A model generated the notes under the pieces. That model had not been told where the DNA came from and ran no database searches. It saw only the letters and a program-made list of their open reading frames with translations. A DNA stretch of 60,000 nt from Owenia fusiformis (Eukaryota > Annelida > Polychaeta > Sabellida > Oweniidae). The position numbers were made by a program, and so were the translations under genes. Below, piece after piece: positions 44,783 through 58,964 of the stretch. Position 1 is the stretch's first letter, and each line of letters begins with the position of its first letter. The stretch covers positions 35,738,867 through 35,798,866 of the forward strand of contig CAIIXF020000008.1 of the NCBI GenBank assembly GCA_903813345.2, given 5' to 3'.

Positions 44783-44898
44783 GTTATGTCGATCACTATG
44801 ACGTGAAATATGCCTTCGTTCTTGCCCAAATATAGAGCCTCCCAAGGTCGGCCTATATTGGGAGAACTCAGGCATATTTCACGTCATAGTGACATAAC
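44783..44898. repeat. Small inverted repeat around GACGTGAAATATGCCT
   Basis: GTTATGTCGATCACTATGAC and GTGAAATATGCC at the left pair with GGCATATTTCAC and GTCATAGTGACATAAC at the right; the inner part (CCCAAATATAG/CTATATTGGG) also pairs. No coding capacity. Confidence 0.6.
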
Positions 44899-45514
44899 CT
44901 CTAAGTATATTGCTGTTCATCACATTTTAGATCATACAGGTGAATATAAACCAAGGTCACGTGTGTTCAATAAGTAAAGCTAATTTTCCCTAAACTTTTC
45001 TCTACAAATAACCAACAGCGTTGTCCTGGGCTAAAAGACGATTTATTAATTAAATAATTATTAGATCAATACAAAGATAATTAATACACAATCATGTAGT
45101 TAAAACTATTAATCGCCCCCATGTTGTATATTCCTCAATAAATTAAGGCTGAGAGGGTTAGGGCGATTTAGAAAATTGCTCAACACGCATGACGGAAACA
45201 TGTTTTGTGTACAAGTAAGTAAATTAAGGGACCACAAAACCACATTGATCACACAACGAATAAATGGCGTTTTAATAACATTTTAAAGCGTTTAGTTGTG
45301 CTCCCATTAAGTTTATACAGTAAATCAAACTATAACATAGATGTCAGGTAAGTATGAGTTTATTACAATCATTCAAAATAAATTCTAATTTATATACATT
45401 TCACCCTAAACCTTTCATTTTGCCAAATCCTTTAGCCCTTTTCACAGGAATAGCGTGATATACTCCACAAGGCTGAAATTGTGGCTATGATCTCAATTTA
45501 AATGTACATTGTAC

Positions 45515-48500
45515 TTAAACCAAAGTCCCAAAGGTGATAATAAAAATGTATGAGATTAGCAAGATTGCCAAACATTGGATTATAAGCCCTGTTGATCCCG
45601 ATTTTGGTTTGTTTCCAGTAGGACGTGTCTTGAGCGGCGCATCGACCCTCTCCCACATGGTTAGAATGGCTTCTTTAGCTCCAGGCCATGCGTTTCGTCC
45701 AAACAATCGGTATTGATAGGGTAGACATGGGCCAAAGAAACACCTTATAGCAAACTTAGGATCTGCCTTAAACAACTTCCCTAAAATAATTTCCATTTAA
45801 AAAACTTAAAAAGTGCTGTACGTTTATCAAAGTATCATATGGTTAACATTAAATACAAGAATATAATGTTTCCAAATTATTCTAATTAGATTTGTATTAC
45901 ATAAAGTACAGATATTGTAAAAAATCTTGAACTTTCTTAAAATTATGTTAATAGCACTATTGAAACAATATTATATACAGCATTGACAGGGTAGCCTGTT
46001 AGGTACATGTACATTTAATATTTAATAACATGAAAGATTGCTCTCTTGTTTGGTGAAATGGATACTAAATTATTTACAAACTCATGTAGTCGTATATTGC
46101 TATTTTAAATGATTTATATTACTTTGCAAAGAAAATTTGCAAATATCGTAAATATAAGAGCATCGGAATAGTTATTCAATGTTATTTAACTCCACAGTAC
46201 TTGTCTTCCGCATCTCAGTGAAAAAATGAAATCAAGTTCAGTCATTAACATTCCAATTCAGAGATTTAAATAATTCGATTATAGAGCTTCCTAGAATACA
46301 CCCACTTGTTGGTAGGGAAGCAATGTATTTCACCTAGTCAAGTTTACCAAGGTCTTTAACAAGCTTATTCGAGATTTATTTATTTATTTACATACTTACA
46401 CATATCCGGTTTACACTCAGCTAGCTCTGCCAATTCATCCATGTAAGGCATATACTCAACTGTAGTTGTGTTACGTAGTGATTCCACGTATCTAGACGCC
46501 ACGATGTCACGTTTCTTTTTGATATCTACCAACATTTGCTCCTTGGACGCAAGCTTGATGTCACCCTACATTTTTCCGAAATAAATTTATACGGATTTAT
46601 CAAAAGGCTTAGTGCTAACAAAGGGAGTGAATAGACCGGCCAAAATTGTAATACTGGAAATGATAAAATTCATGAGGGTAATCAATTTAAACGAATGTAG
46701 GTCAAGGTCAAAATAATCAGTCAATCGTTGCAAAAATATAAAAGAATAAAGTTTTTGGACGAAAAATCGAAAATAACAATCCTAACATTTACCAGACTGC
46801 CCAAAAACCATTCTGATACTCATAGCATATTCCTGTTTCACCTGAAACAGGGCTGAGAAGAAATGAGATGTCATGGTTTATCATGATGCCCAAAAACTAA
46901 TAAGATCTAAACTTTTTTCTTGCAGAAATATTGGATGGAGGGGGGGGGGGATCACGTGTATGTAAGACATGATAAGACATGCTACTTGAATTTATTCTTA
47001 TGACTCCAAATTTTCCCATTTTCATTCTCCAGAGATATAATATCAAGTTTCTTACTTGGGTACAGAGTTTAGTTTTTCAAATACACGAGTTCTTGTGAAT
47101 TTGTTCCATCGTAAAAACACAAAATCCCCCTCCATCCACTCCCCCCTCCATCCAATATTAATTTATTTCGATTATTTTTTGTATAAGCCATGGAAACTAA
47201 CTTTAAAAAGTGAGCAATGTCATTAGTATTGTGATAATAATGTCCCTTATACAGGTACCTATTTATAACAGGTCGTGTAGACCATTGTTGCCCGATTTAT
47301 AGCAAAAACATCGACTTTTGCACGTTGGTGATGATGCGCCTTTTTTAATAGATCTCATATCTTTGAAGGGTATCAGTTCAAAAAAGTACTAGATGACCTA
47401 ACATATTTTGCCATGCACTGCGCTTATTCATTTGGCAATTCAGTTGTAAAGAATGGGTATCGATATGGCAAACTTTTTGAACACACGTTTCTCTAAAACC
47501 AGTCATAAAAAATTTCTGAAAATCTTACAAATTGTCAATTTAATGGCCATCTTTTGAATGGTAACAATATAAATTAAAATAGATAAAATTATACATACTT
47601 TCGTCTATATTGTTTTAAAAAACACATCAAACACTTGTTTTGTTCTTGGTATCATGTTTCCAGAGTGAAATGAAACATCTTTCCGAACCTAATTGGAACA
47701 AAACGACATAAACACAACATGTTTAGGTGTCTCAATATTGTAATTGTACAAAGGGAAATTTTGGTTGATTTTAAAAAAGTGTCTTGTAATGAAATAAAAG
47801 GGTTTTCTTGATTTTTGTCTATTTAGGGGGGATTTTGTTTTAATCTTTTGAATACTTTTTTAAAATTAACCAAAAATTCCTTTGTATAACATTAATATTG
47901 AGAGGTCTAAAAACATGTTGTATATGCTATTTTGTTCCAACAAGGTTCGGAAAGACATTCTATTTCATTCTAAAGAATTGGTAGAAAGGAGCAAAAACAA
48001 TTGCACTAAAAAAACAAAAAATGTTAACAAAAACATTTATATAAAATGTTTCTAAATACTTTTCGCATTAAATTGTTGTCAATCAGTCAACATTACATAA
48101 AATACCATGTTTTTTACAGAATGTTTTCAATGATTGGTTTAAGAGAGAAACATTGTTGAATTCAGTTCTCCATATCGATACCTATCCTTTTCTATTGAAA
48201 AAATAAATCTTCCAAATTTGTTGAGTTTTCTTGCAGAAATCGCCTAATCCCCCCTCCATCCATTTTGAACGATCACCGAGCGTGTACGTAAAAACATCCC
48301 TTGAACATATCAGATGAATCAATGAAATGGTTTGGCCTGTAGACAAGATTAATTGGGACGGAAAATCCAAAATGGCCATCTTAACATCTACCCAGAATAG
48401 CCAAAATATAAGCTGTTTGAGGTTAACGATCATCCCTAAAAAATTTGAAATTGATTTGTTAAACGGTTCGCCTGAAAACGCATAGACATGATTTTATATT

Positions 48501-51500
48501 ACAGACAAGATTTTACAACAGAAAATACAGAAATGGCCGTCAAAATTATCGAATACACCTACATTTAACAGTGACATGGGCTTTTACAATACAGGACAGC
48601 TGAAACTATTTTTACAAAGCTACTAAATAGGTTAATTTTGAAAAACTCAAAAACACCTTATTGATATAATACAAGGATTTTAGCATTTGACTTCAAAATG
48701 GCCGGCAGGAAGTAGATATCGAGTCGAATTTTTTTACCGCATCTGTATGTACTCAAAGGTATCCCTGAAAACTTTGAAGGTGATATCTGTAACGACATTT
48801 TTGGAGAAATCTAGGTCGGACGTACAGACGCGCCTAGGCCGACAATATCGTCCACACTATGTGATTGGGACAAAATTTTCAATTGAAAAAGAGATCTGAC
48901 TCAGACGTTAACATAGTTAAAACCTGATTTGGTTCGTTACCTTAAAAACGCTTGTTGCCCATCTACACTGCAATTCCAAAATTGGAATAATTCCACCGAG
49001 TGGTGTGCAAAGTCCTATGAATGCCATGGTAGGGTGATTCAAATCTGGGTTCCATACGTGCTTGTACAAATTCAAGTTGTTTTCCTTTACGTCAATAACA
49101 TCGTCGTCCAAAAAAGGAAATCTGAAGTTATATCCCGTGGCTAGCAAAACAATATCTATGTCATTAACGATGCTGCCATCAACAAACTCAACGCCAGTTG
49201 TCGTAAATTCCTTTATATCAGATCGAATTTGGACCGCACCACATATGATACGGTAAGGCAGTTCACCATTTAATAGGAAATGATGCTGGAATATTCTATT
49301 CTGGGGTTTTAATGAATATTTCTCATGGTCGATGAGTTTTTCTGCCTGATACTCCGCTAATGTCATGAGTACATTTCCTGGTATGATTTTCTTGCAGACT
49401 TCATGGAATCGATTGTATTCAATTAGGTCAAAGGGAACGCCCTTATTGCCAACTTTGTCAAAAATCCAACTGCCTCTTCGTGTGCTCAAATATATCTTTG
49501 AATAAAATATTAAATTAGAATGTATGGGTTTCTGAATATATCACTTCCATCTGGATCATTTTACACTAAACCTAGTTTACACGACGTTAAATATGCGCTG
49601 ACGATATAGTTCTCTTTAGGCATAATCTGAATGACGAGATTTCAAAAATATGTCAGACATCTACTGTTCCGATGCCTGCGGTATCAAAACTACAAAATAT
49701 CATCCAAACTCCAAGACAACCCAAAATATACAAAAATTACGGCCAGGTACATATATTTTTCTTTTTCCGCATAAGGTTGCGATGTGGTTCTCCGATCGCT
49801 TATTTCTTTGATTCAAAGTTGTCAAAGAAATTGTGAGAATGACTGAATATTCTCAGCAGTTGCTCTAGACTGTCTGCTATTAGGCCTACCTGTTTGGAGA
49901 CTTTGCTTATCTCAACTGCCGCATCAGCAGCTGAGTTGCCAAGACCAACAATTAGTACATTCTTGTCTTCGTAGCCACTTGCGTGTTTGAAGTCATGACT
50001 GTGCAGTATTTTGCCTTTGAAGTTCTCCAAACCAGAGAAATGAGGAACATGTTTCTCTGAGAAGTGTCCCGTACACACCAGAACAGCATCATATATTTCG
50101 GTACTTTGTTCAAGAGTGTTCACGTTTGATATTTGTAGGATCCATTTGCCAGTCGCGTTGTAGTTTTCTGCCCTTTTTACAGATTTGATGGACGTTTTGA
50201 ACCTACAGTTGCAATTTGGATGTAAGAAATGGAAGAGAAATGAAATGGCGGAGATGATCATGATCACTGGATATGAAGAGTAGGACTTTAACCCTAATGC
50301 GGGCAGGGGGGGGGGGTCATCAGGGGAGGGGGTCGGATGAGGTGATAGGGGGGATAGCGGCTGAATTAGGATGGTGGGAACTTTTATTTTATTTCAGAAA
50401 TTTGTTTAAAACCACACCATCCCTGTGTTTTCATGGAACATGTTGAGTCTTTGTTTAGACTATGCCACATTTTTTTCTCCATATGGTGACAACATCACGC
50501 CTAACCATCGACAACGTACAGTGACACAATATACCGTCGTACACTTTAGATGTACGGTATCACTATTAACCGATTTGAGGCAAAGACTCAAAGATTTAAA
50601 AAAAATTATCTGAGGAATACATTAAGAATTTCATTTTTTTGATTTCGTGTGTATTCGTTTAGGAAGACATTTAACTTTCTAATAACGTTAAAAGATTTTC
50701 GAACAGTGCTCGATATTTTCGTGGTTAATATATTCCATTTAATTGGTCGGTTGGAAAATGTCGTTTTTTACACATTTCCTCCTCTGTCGTCTAAGAGTGT
50801 CGAATATTTTTATGAGAATATGTTTCTTTAAACTACACAATTAAGGTCGGTTGAAGATTTAATAAATGTTAACATTTTGGCTATAATCTAAAAAATCATA
50901 AGTGTACGTTATCAACTCGAATGTACGTTGTCCCATTGAACTTACTCAATACACAGTTAACCCTTATGCAGGCAACGTATTTTTCATAACACTAACAGGC
51001 GGGGGGGGGGGGGGCGTATTGAGCACTTTTCATCGTCTTTGCAGATATATTATGAACGGGATTTTAAAAAGTCGTATTCGATAAGCTAGTATAGATCTAT
51101 CTATCAGTGAAACTTAACAAAACGTAAGGTACAGACGCTAAATAATCAAAGAGGCCGGAAGCTAACACCCAATGGCCACAAATTAGCCACTCTCAAAAAG
51201 AGGTGAAAATCACATTTACCTTATCTTTAAAATCATCTGTACAAAGGATACTTGAACATGTTCATTAAAGATCACTTGTTACTTATAAAAATCTTAATGC
51301 ATTTTAAAATGAATTAACATTCATTGCATTGCAAATCATTACATTGTTTAATATTTTCTCTCATGGATTTCAATTACAGGGACAACGTACAGTGAAGTTG
51401 AAAACGCACACTTCTGGTTTTTTAAATTACAATAAATACTTGAATATTTATTCATCTTCACCCGTGCGAAATTGTGTTGTTTAGGGAAATATATTCTCAT

Positions 51501-52050
51501 AAAAATATTTGACACTCTGTACTCTTAGACGACAGGCGAGGAAATGATCAAAAGAAATGTGTAAAAACAAAATTTTCCAACCGACCTATTATATTGGTAG
51601 ATTAACCACGAAAAAAGTCGACCACTGTTCGAAAATAAATCGTTTAGCGTTACTAGAAAGTTAAATGTCTTCCCAAACGAATACATGTATGAAATCAAAC
51701 ATGAAATTCTTAATGTATTGCTCAGATAATTTTCTTAAAACCTATACATCAAATACTGTCTTTGATTCAAATCGGTAAATAGTGACACCGTGTACGACCG
51801 CGTATTTTGTCACTGTACGCTGTCTATGGTTAGGCGCGACCACGACAACAACAAATGTCACGTGGGTTGGGATGTGCTTTTACCTGATATGCTTCGCTAG
51901 GTCAAATCTTTCAACGTAAAGACGGAAGTACTTCATAAGCAATGTGTTGTGTAAAAGGTTTGGGAATTCCTTTGGAGCTGGAAAGTCACTAAATATTGAC
52001 ATCTCCTTCGAGGTGTTCATAACCGTTGATTTTGCAACACACGCCTGACC
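45515..52050 (-). CDS. Flavin-containing monooxygenase, five 3' exons (first exon not found)
   Basis: Exons on the minus strand: 52050-51884, 50202-49890, about 49497-48941, 46565-46400 and 45780-45515. All borders I could set are GT-AG. The first exon here has [20 protein letters not shown], the second a [23 protein letters not shown]-binding loop preceded by [18 protein letters not shown], the third [15 protein letters not shown] and [18 protein letters not shown], the last [14 protein letters not shown] and a C-terminal hydrophobic membrane anchor ([16 protein letters not shown]). This is the standard order of animal FMOs, which oxidise soft nucleophiles at the endoplasmic reticulum. The N-terminal FAD-binding GxGxxG exon was not found between 52 and 60 kb and may lie outside. 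Introns hold several repeats. Confidence 0.8.
46920..48287. repeat. Degenerate copy of the CACGCCCGGTGATC repeat family
   Basis: The right end TTGAACGATCACCGAGCGTG (to about 48285) matches the family terminus. The interior at about 47270-47460 (GACTTTTGCACGTTGGTGAT, TTTTTTAATAGATCTCATAT) matches 59277-59460 and, inverted, 55600-55770. The left end near 46934 is only partly recognisable (GGATGGAGGGGGGG). In an intron of the monooxygenase. Confidence 0.5.
50490..51846. mobile_element. Non-autonomous element with about 360-bp inverted repeats
   Basis: 50490-50845 pairs with 51468-51846 in inverted orientation: CCTAACCATCGACAACGTAC with the GTACGCTGTCTATGGTTAGG block, CGTCTAAGAGTGTCGAATAT with its complement, and so on, with about 10-15 percent divergence. 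The spacer has a G14 run near 51001 and AT-rich sequence. No transposase. It lies in an intron of the monooxygenase. Confidence 0.65.
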
Positions 52051-55000
52051 CTAAAATAAGGATGAATATCTAGAGTATAGTTACAGTAGTCGTATTAAAG
52101 TAGTAATGCATCCGGAGGAATGATCCCAAATTACATTTTAAGGTGGCTGTTGCTAGCTTTCGAATTTCTAGCACGGTTACTATCCAGGCCCCGACTATCA
52201 CGACGAGCAAGTTCCCGCTGATATCGTATCCGATAAAAGCGGGGCCTTGAGAAACACAATAAAATAAAGTTATACTTGAAGAACGGCGTTGCCCTGCAAT
52301 TGAAATAGTCATTGTAAGTTATGAAATAAAGTTGTACTGAGTTTCACTTACTAAATTTTCAAAGAACATTTTATGTTTCAATTTCATCATATCTCTCAAG
52401 GCCCCGCTTCTAACATGAGCTCATTTTCGCGATGTCAGCGGGGACTTGATAGACCCCGTGTTCTATGCTCAGACGTAAAGGATATGGGTTTACCACTCTG
52501 TTTCTCGACTGTATGTGCAGTATATTTAGATGCAATATGGTACATTTGCTATTCAAGTAATAAAGGTTTCTGTTAAGAGAGTTTATATACATGTAGTAGT
52601 GTATTATTCATAATACTGACAAAATACATGTACATCGACAGTGTCTCAGATAATATTACATGGATAATTAGACACGTCACTGCTTAAGATTAAAAATGCA
52701 TACTTCGTCTCAAATGTTCTTTTCCACAAATGATATATCATATTAATAATGAATCATGATCAATGAATAATCAAATAAATAAGGATTATTTTTAAGAGTA
52801 AACACGTGTATTTTTACATCAAGTTTATAAATTCTGGCTCAAATATGCCTATTTTCGACACGCGAGATGCACTAAAACATCCAATACTCAACTAATGCCC
52901 AAGATCTGTATTATAGCCAGGGGTAGGTTCTAGAAGCTATATTCTGCAGATTTATTATTTCTTCGGTACTTTATAGGTTCACGCCCCTCACCCCATTTTT
53001 AATATTTTATTTCGAATCTTCAAAACCGGACCAAAGTACCAAATCTAGGAGAGCTATTTACCCACGTAATATCGAGCGGATCACCAGTGAATTCCAAAAG
53101 ACCAACACTTTTCAGTATCGTAAAAATCAGTTGTTGGCCACAAGTCCAAATATTGCATTGATTTACTTGAAATAATACATACATGTACGTATAGTTAGGT
53201 TTATAGGTACATGTAACCAATAAAATCAAGAAGTTTTTGGGAAATATCAACTAGATTTCAAAATGGCATGGCCACCACTTTAGTTCAGTGTGAGATAAGG
53301 GGGGGGGGTGTATAGAGGGTCTTGAAAATGCATATACAATATTTTTCAGCTCTCTTATACCATATACAATATCTTTTCACCCCTTTTATACCATATACAA
53401 TATTTTTCACAGCTCTTATACCATATACGATATTTTAGGTGAAATACAATATACAATAATTTTGAAACTGCTTTTGATTAAAGTTTGGATATTTATAAGG
53501 AAATAATATTAGGAGAGAATCCATGTACTAAAGTAAATGTATTATTATAAGGGAAATAGACTCCAGACTGTTCAGGAAAGTTGTGACCACATTTTATTTT
53601 CAGGTAAACAAGTTGATTTAAAACACATTTATGATATAAGATTCATGACTTATCTTTAGTGATTTCACAACCTACTTTGACCAAAAAACTAACTTTAACA
53701 TTTCTGCAATTTGCTAAAGCCATTAGCCCATTACCTGTAAAAGTACCATAAAGATATTCAAAATTTATTCCATTTAGCTATTCTACATCATTAAAATGTT
53801 TTATTACATCTTTTATAATGTACATCATTTTTATTTTTTATTTGTTTCCCAGTTTGGCTTACATAATTTATACTTTGAGACACTTTGTAACATCAATAAT
53901 AAATGTAACTAACAATATGCCATTTTTAAATATTTTAGCTTGTGATAAGACATACACCCACTAGGGTGTCATTATCACTTATATGTATATGTTTATATGA
54001 TTTTAATAAATAAATAAAAAAAAAAGAATTAGCACAAAACCTGCATCGTTGGAATGGGTGGAACTCAGTGTTCCTATTTCTTATGACCTACTTTCCCATG
54101 ACTTATTTTAATGTCAATGGAATCCTTCATAGTGAGCCAGGGAAAAAAATCCTTGAAACATAATTGATGCAAAATTGAGAATGTGGAATAAAAGATTCAT
54201 CATGTGTTCTATGAAAATAAAGTTTGCTGAGGAAAATATGTATCAGATAGATAATGAAGATTCACAATGCACAATAATTTTGTAAAGCAGTTACCTGAAA
54301 ATATTAAGTATTGAAAACAGTTTCAGAAATAAAGGACTTCACAAACTTCCATGTAGATAATTCCTTTTTGATTGGACTCGAGTCTGGAAATTAGAGTTTG
54401 AAATAAAGGCAAGATGAGACTTGATTGTTTAAACATTTGAAACAAGAGACACATCAGGGTTTCAGATAAGGCAGCCTTAAAGACAGTATAAGTTAAACAA
54501 AGTAGTGTCAAAATTAAGCAAATTTCCATAAAGGTCAAACCACATGTTTCACGAATGATTTCAAGGCAAAGATGTATTGATGAGAATGAAAACTACTCTA
54601 TGTAACTGGAAGTAACTTTCTTTTAAAGGACCACAGACGGTATCCCAACAGATTTCAGCTGTCATATATTGGATTTTGGCTTTTCTGAGGACTTGAACAG
54701 GTGCATATGTTAGGCCAATGCATTAACTCCAGGACAAGCAATCATAGAGATTATAAAATAATTTGGACTCTAAGTCAGGGAAGGTGCAAATTTGCACCCC
54801 ATCAACATGTTTTTTCTGTAATGTTGTCCTGATTTCCAGCCCTTTCCACACCTGTTTTTCAATGTTTGTTGCATCAATCACTCTGTTGCGTTTTAAATGA
54901 AAATATGATTCATGCAGGGGTTTTAAAGATATCAATTTTGAATGACCAAAATTTAGCTGAAAACAATGGATCACATGAGTTTTCCCTATGGGAAAATAAC

Positions 55001-55493
55001 ATGGGAAATACATGTACTGTTTTCTACTTCATCCCAAATAAATCATATTTTAGAGGTTTAACTGTGTCTCAAAACTGTGTCTCAAAGTGCAACATATTGG
55101 TGCATCAAACATTGAAAAAACATATGTGGAAAGGGCTGAAAATCAGGACAACATTTCAGAAAAACCTTCCCTGTCTCAAAGTCCAAATTATTTTATTACC
55201 TCGATGAGTGCTTGATCTGGAGTTAATGCATTGGCTTAACATATGCACCTGTTCAAATTCCCAATAAATAGCCGAAATCCAACATATGACAGTTTGAAGA
55301 CCAAATAAAAACCTTTTGCTATATTATGCTATATTAGCATTGTGATGCTTGTATTAAAACATGCACTGCGCACTTTATACTCATATATTTTAATGATTTA
55401 TCCCACATACCCCGAAACACGAGTAGCCATAGTGACCATATTTTTCATCAAAGTTAAGATGAGTCAATGACTTTTGGCAGTCTCACACCCGGT
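52051..55493. other. Non-coding sequence with small repeats
   Basis: No gene supported. A loose inverted repeat around CAAGGCCCCGCTT and AGCGGGGCCTTGA lies at about 52190-52450. A tandem repeat is at 53330-53440. An inverted pair around ACCTGTTCAA-type blocks lies at about 54695-55260 (CCAATGCATTAACTCCAG and its partner), enclosing GCTGAAAATCAGGAC and complement; possibly another MITE. Confidence 0.4.
53330..53440. repeat. Short tandem repeat, about 27-bp unit, four copies
   Basis: Units of the form CTTATACCATATACAATATT followed by TTTCAC or similar, repeated four times with small changes. No coding meaning. Confidence 0.7.
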
Positions 55494-55835
55494 GATCTGA
55501 TAAAATGAACGGAGGGGGAGTAGCTGATTTTCGGTAAATTCAACAAATGTTGAAGATTTATTTTTTCAAGAAAAAGTTTACAATTGAATGGCTAAATGAA
55601 TAGATGCAGTGCACAGGGAAATATGTTAGGTCTTCTTGGATTTTTTTTTAACTGATGGAGTTCTAAGATAAAAGATTTATTAAAAAAGGCGCAACGTCGC
55701 CAACGTGCAAATGCCAATGTTTTTGCTATAAATCAAGCAACAATGGTCTGCACAACCTGTAATAAATATATAAGCGATGTTTTTATCACAAAATTCTTTG
55801 CCGGTTTTTTTAAATAATTTTCCTCCTAGTTACAG

Positions 55836-58800
55836 TTAATTTTCATACAATTTTAGACAGTGATAAGCAAAACAACTTAAATTACAAATTAAGTTTTCAT
55901 TTTCAGTTGACATTAACTGTATAAATTTTACCATATCTGGTCTATAACAATAATAATCTGGCAAATACATTTTTCTTAGAGATCTGAATTTCTCACATAT
56001 CATAACCATGTGGTACTCATCTCCAATAATATTAACATTTGCTGCTAAACAGAACTTACAAAACCGTAGTTCCCTGGGCACATTATTTCGTCGACCCATT
56101 TCAATTTCTAATGAATGATTACTACATCTCAATCGAGTTAGAGCAACTCTAAATTTATTTATATTTACACAGGAAAGATATTTTTCTCTTTCCATCACTG
56201 TTTTAATATTACAATATGCAGGCCCGTAGCCAGGGGGGGTTTGGGGGGTTCGGGCGAACCCCCCCCTGGCCAAAATTTCTTTCAAAATCATGCAGTTTTT
56301 CACCATTCTGACTAATTTTTGAGTGATTTTTGGCCATATTTGCCAAAGAGTGAACCCCCCCTAGAAATTTTTAGAAAAAACGAACCCCCCCTTGGAAAAT
56401 TCTGGCTACGGGCCTGATATGTTACCATTTTTGGTAATTCTGAAAGTCTAGCAGCCCACTCTTGACAGTAAATGTCTTTTAGCCTCTGCTTAAAACTTGA
56501 AATAAAAAGGTCCACATCACCTACTTCTTTGAAAGCCCAAACATCACCAAAGCCATTTGTACACAATAACTTTCTAACATGTGTTGCCCATGTAATATGG
56601 CCTGCTGAATCAAGGTTCTCTAACATAGAATAACAATGTTTTGGGATTCTCCCATTTTCCATCTCCATATTTAGTTTTAACCAATATTTTACACATTTTG
56701 ACATATATATTGTACATAATGGGTATCGTCCACATTCCCCTAGAACTGCCTCATTTGTTGTTTGTGATGCAACTTTAAGAAATTATTTACAAAATTTTCT
56801 TTGAACCTTTTCCACTTGGTCGTAAACTTTAAAACCCCATATTTCTGAGCCATATGTTAAAATAGGAAGCGTCAGAGAATCGAAAAGTCTGAATCCCATT
56901 TCAAATGATAATGAGCCACCTAATTTTGAGATTTGGTTTATGACATGTAGTGACTTTCCACCTTGATTGGCTAGTGTTTTGGTTGCGACTGACCAGTTTA
57001 ACCTAGAAGAAATCATTAAACCCAGATATTTGTAATAAGAAACTATTTCTACATTTTTACCCTTGTATAGCCATTTTTCATCCTTTTTAACAATACCACC
57101 ATTTCTAAATACAATGATTTTAGTTTTCGAAAGGTTCACATTCATGCCAAATTTATCACAAAATTCTGATAGTATATTTAGCTGATTTTGCATATTTTCA
57201 ACAGTATGATTTAAAAGACCAATGTCATCTGCGTATAAAAGTATATGTACATTATCCACACTTTCTGTTACAAATATTCCTTCAATTTCTGAACATTTAT
57301 ACATTTTTACTAACTGTTCTAAATATAAAATGAACAGAAAAGGGCTAATCATACAACCTTGTCTTGTACCTACTTGGCACATAAATGATTGGGTAAGACC
57401 ATCTGGTGTTCTAACACATGATTTTAATTTACAGTACATAGATTGTAATGTTTTGAGAAAAGCTCCATGAACATCCTCTTTAATTAAGTTATACCACATT
57501 TGCTTATGAGGAATAGAATCAAATGCCTTGCTAAAATCAACAAATGCTATAAAACATCGCCCTCTGGATTTACATAAATATTTTTCTACCATAGCAGAGA
57601 GACTAAATATATGATCATAAGTGCTTTTGCCTTCTTGATATGCTCCTTGATGGTCACCTATTTTATGATTTGTTTTAGCCCACTTAATAAATCTATTCGC
57701 TAGAACCTTTGTAAAAATCTTACCAAGTGTACAAAGTAAAGATATACCCCTGTAATTATTAACATTGTCAACTGGTGGTTTTTTTTAATAATGCTGCAAT
57801 GATAGCCTCGCTCCACAAATTTGGAAAGTAGCCATTTGACATGATAGAATTGAACAATAAATGAACATATGGCATTAAAGTGTCATAACTATGTTGATAC
57901 ATCTCATATGTGATCCCATCTATACCATGGGCTTTCTTACTTTTTAAATTTGTAATTACATTTTCAATTTCCACTACAGATATATTACAGTTCAGTTCAT
58001 CTGGTAAATTTTGTAAACATTGATTGCAATCATTTTGGTCATGATTTTTGAGAAAGTCATCTACAACATTTTGAAAGTCTTTATCTATATCGGAATCTGT
58101 AGTAAGCAAATTTTTGAAATACTCATACCATTCGACTGGTGAAATATGACCTTTTGTTTGAGACCCTTTTACATACTTAATCAATTGCCATAATTTATTT
58201 ACATCATTCATACAATCTCTACATTTGCTCATAAATTCATTTTCATATACCTGTTTCTTATTTCTACATAATAGCTTGAACTCTTTTTTGATTGTTATAT
58301 AGGCAATTAAAGATTCATTTGATTTTGAATTCCTATAATTAAGAAGACTATTTATTTTTATTTTCTTTAATTTTGCACAATCACCATCCCACCAATCATC
58401 AGTTTTTGTATTTTGATTCCTCGGTTTAACTTTCATGCATTCAGCTCCATAGTTAATACATTTCACAATTTTATCAACAGCACCATCTATGTTTCCATTT
58501 TGAATCATATCGTTAAATCCCCTTAATATATTTTGGGATGTTTGGTCACGAATTTTGCTTTTAAATATATTGACTTTATCAGGCTTCCAAATATACCTGT
58601 CACATTGTCGCATGTTTTGTTGATCATTTCTATTTGCTGAATGTAACATCAATTTGAGATCACAAGTTATTGGAAAATGATCCGTTCCCTCAGATGTATT
58701 AATATTGCCCACAGTGAAATTATTTATAAAATTGAAGAGGTCTGATGAGCATACACCATAGTCAATGACGCTGCGCCCCATGGATGTGTTTATATATGTG

Positions 58801-58964
58801 TAGTTTCCATCTTTATCCCCCGAAAAACGACCGTTCAATATATGGATATCACATTCTTTACAAACTTCTAAGAAGGTTCTGCCAAACTCATTTGTAGTGT
58901 GATCACTTGAACTTCGTGGAAGTGAAAAGGTATCAACATCATACCAATCAGCACCAATCGGCAA
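55836..58964 (-). pseudogene. Non-LTR retrotransposon (LINE) with endonuclease and reverse transcriptase, broken
   Basis: Reading on the minus strand: 58964-57768 has the C-terminal part of an APE-type endonuclease (GNYTYINTSMGRSVIDYGVC and TEGTDHFPITCDL), then the start of the RT domain (SKKAHGIDGITYEMYQ). 57592-56783 is the RT core with FVDFSKAFDSIPHKQMW, GTRQGCMISPFLF and LLYADDIGLL. 56704-55836 is the C-terminal region with a Cys/His motif (CKFCLAAN...EYHMVMICEKF). The frame breaks in a homopolymer run near 57780, a stop lies at 56780, and a MITE interrupts it at 56219-56416. The N-terminus of the endonuclease is missing. Clade not assigned. Confidence 0.8.
56219..56416. mobile_element. 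198-bp MITE with CAGGCCCGTAGCCAG termini, inside the LINE
   Basis: The left end CAGGCCCGTAGCCAG at 56219 and its near complement CTGGCTACGGGCCTG ending at 56416 bound 198 bp rich in C and G runs. ATATG is duplicated on both sides (56214-56218, 56417-56421). The flanking LINE C-terminal frame is split by it. Confidence 0.85.

Larger units (their letters stand above)
43251..45514. other. Non-coding host sequence with fold-back repeats
   Basis: No supported gene. Two clear fold-back repeats lie at 43808-44105 and 44783-44898. The rest is AT-rich and unique by eye. Confidence 0.45.

Noticed and set aside
52070-53250. Missing first exon (GxGxxG) of the monooxygenase
   Set aside because: The minus-strand ORFs in this stretch lack the FAD-binding motif; the exon may lie beyond the window.
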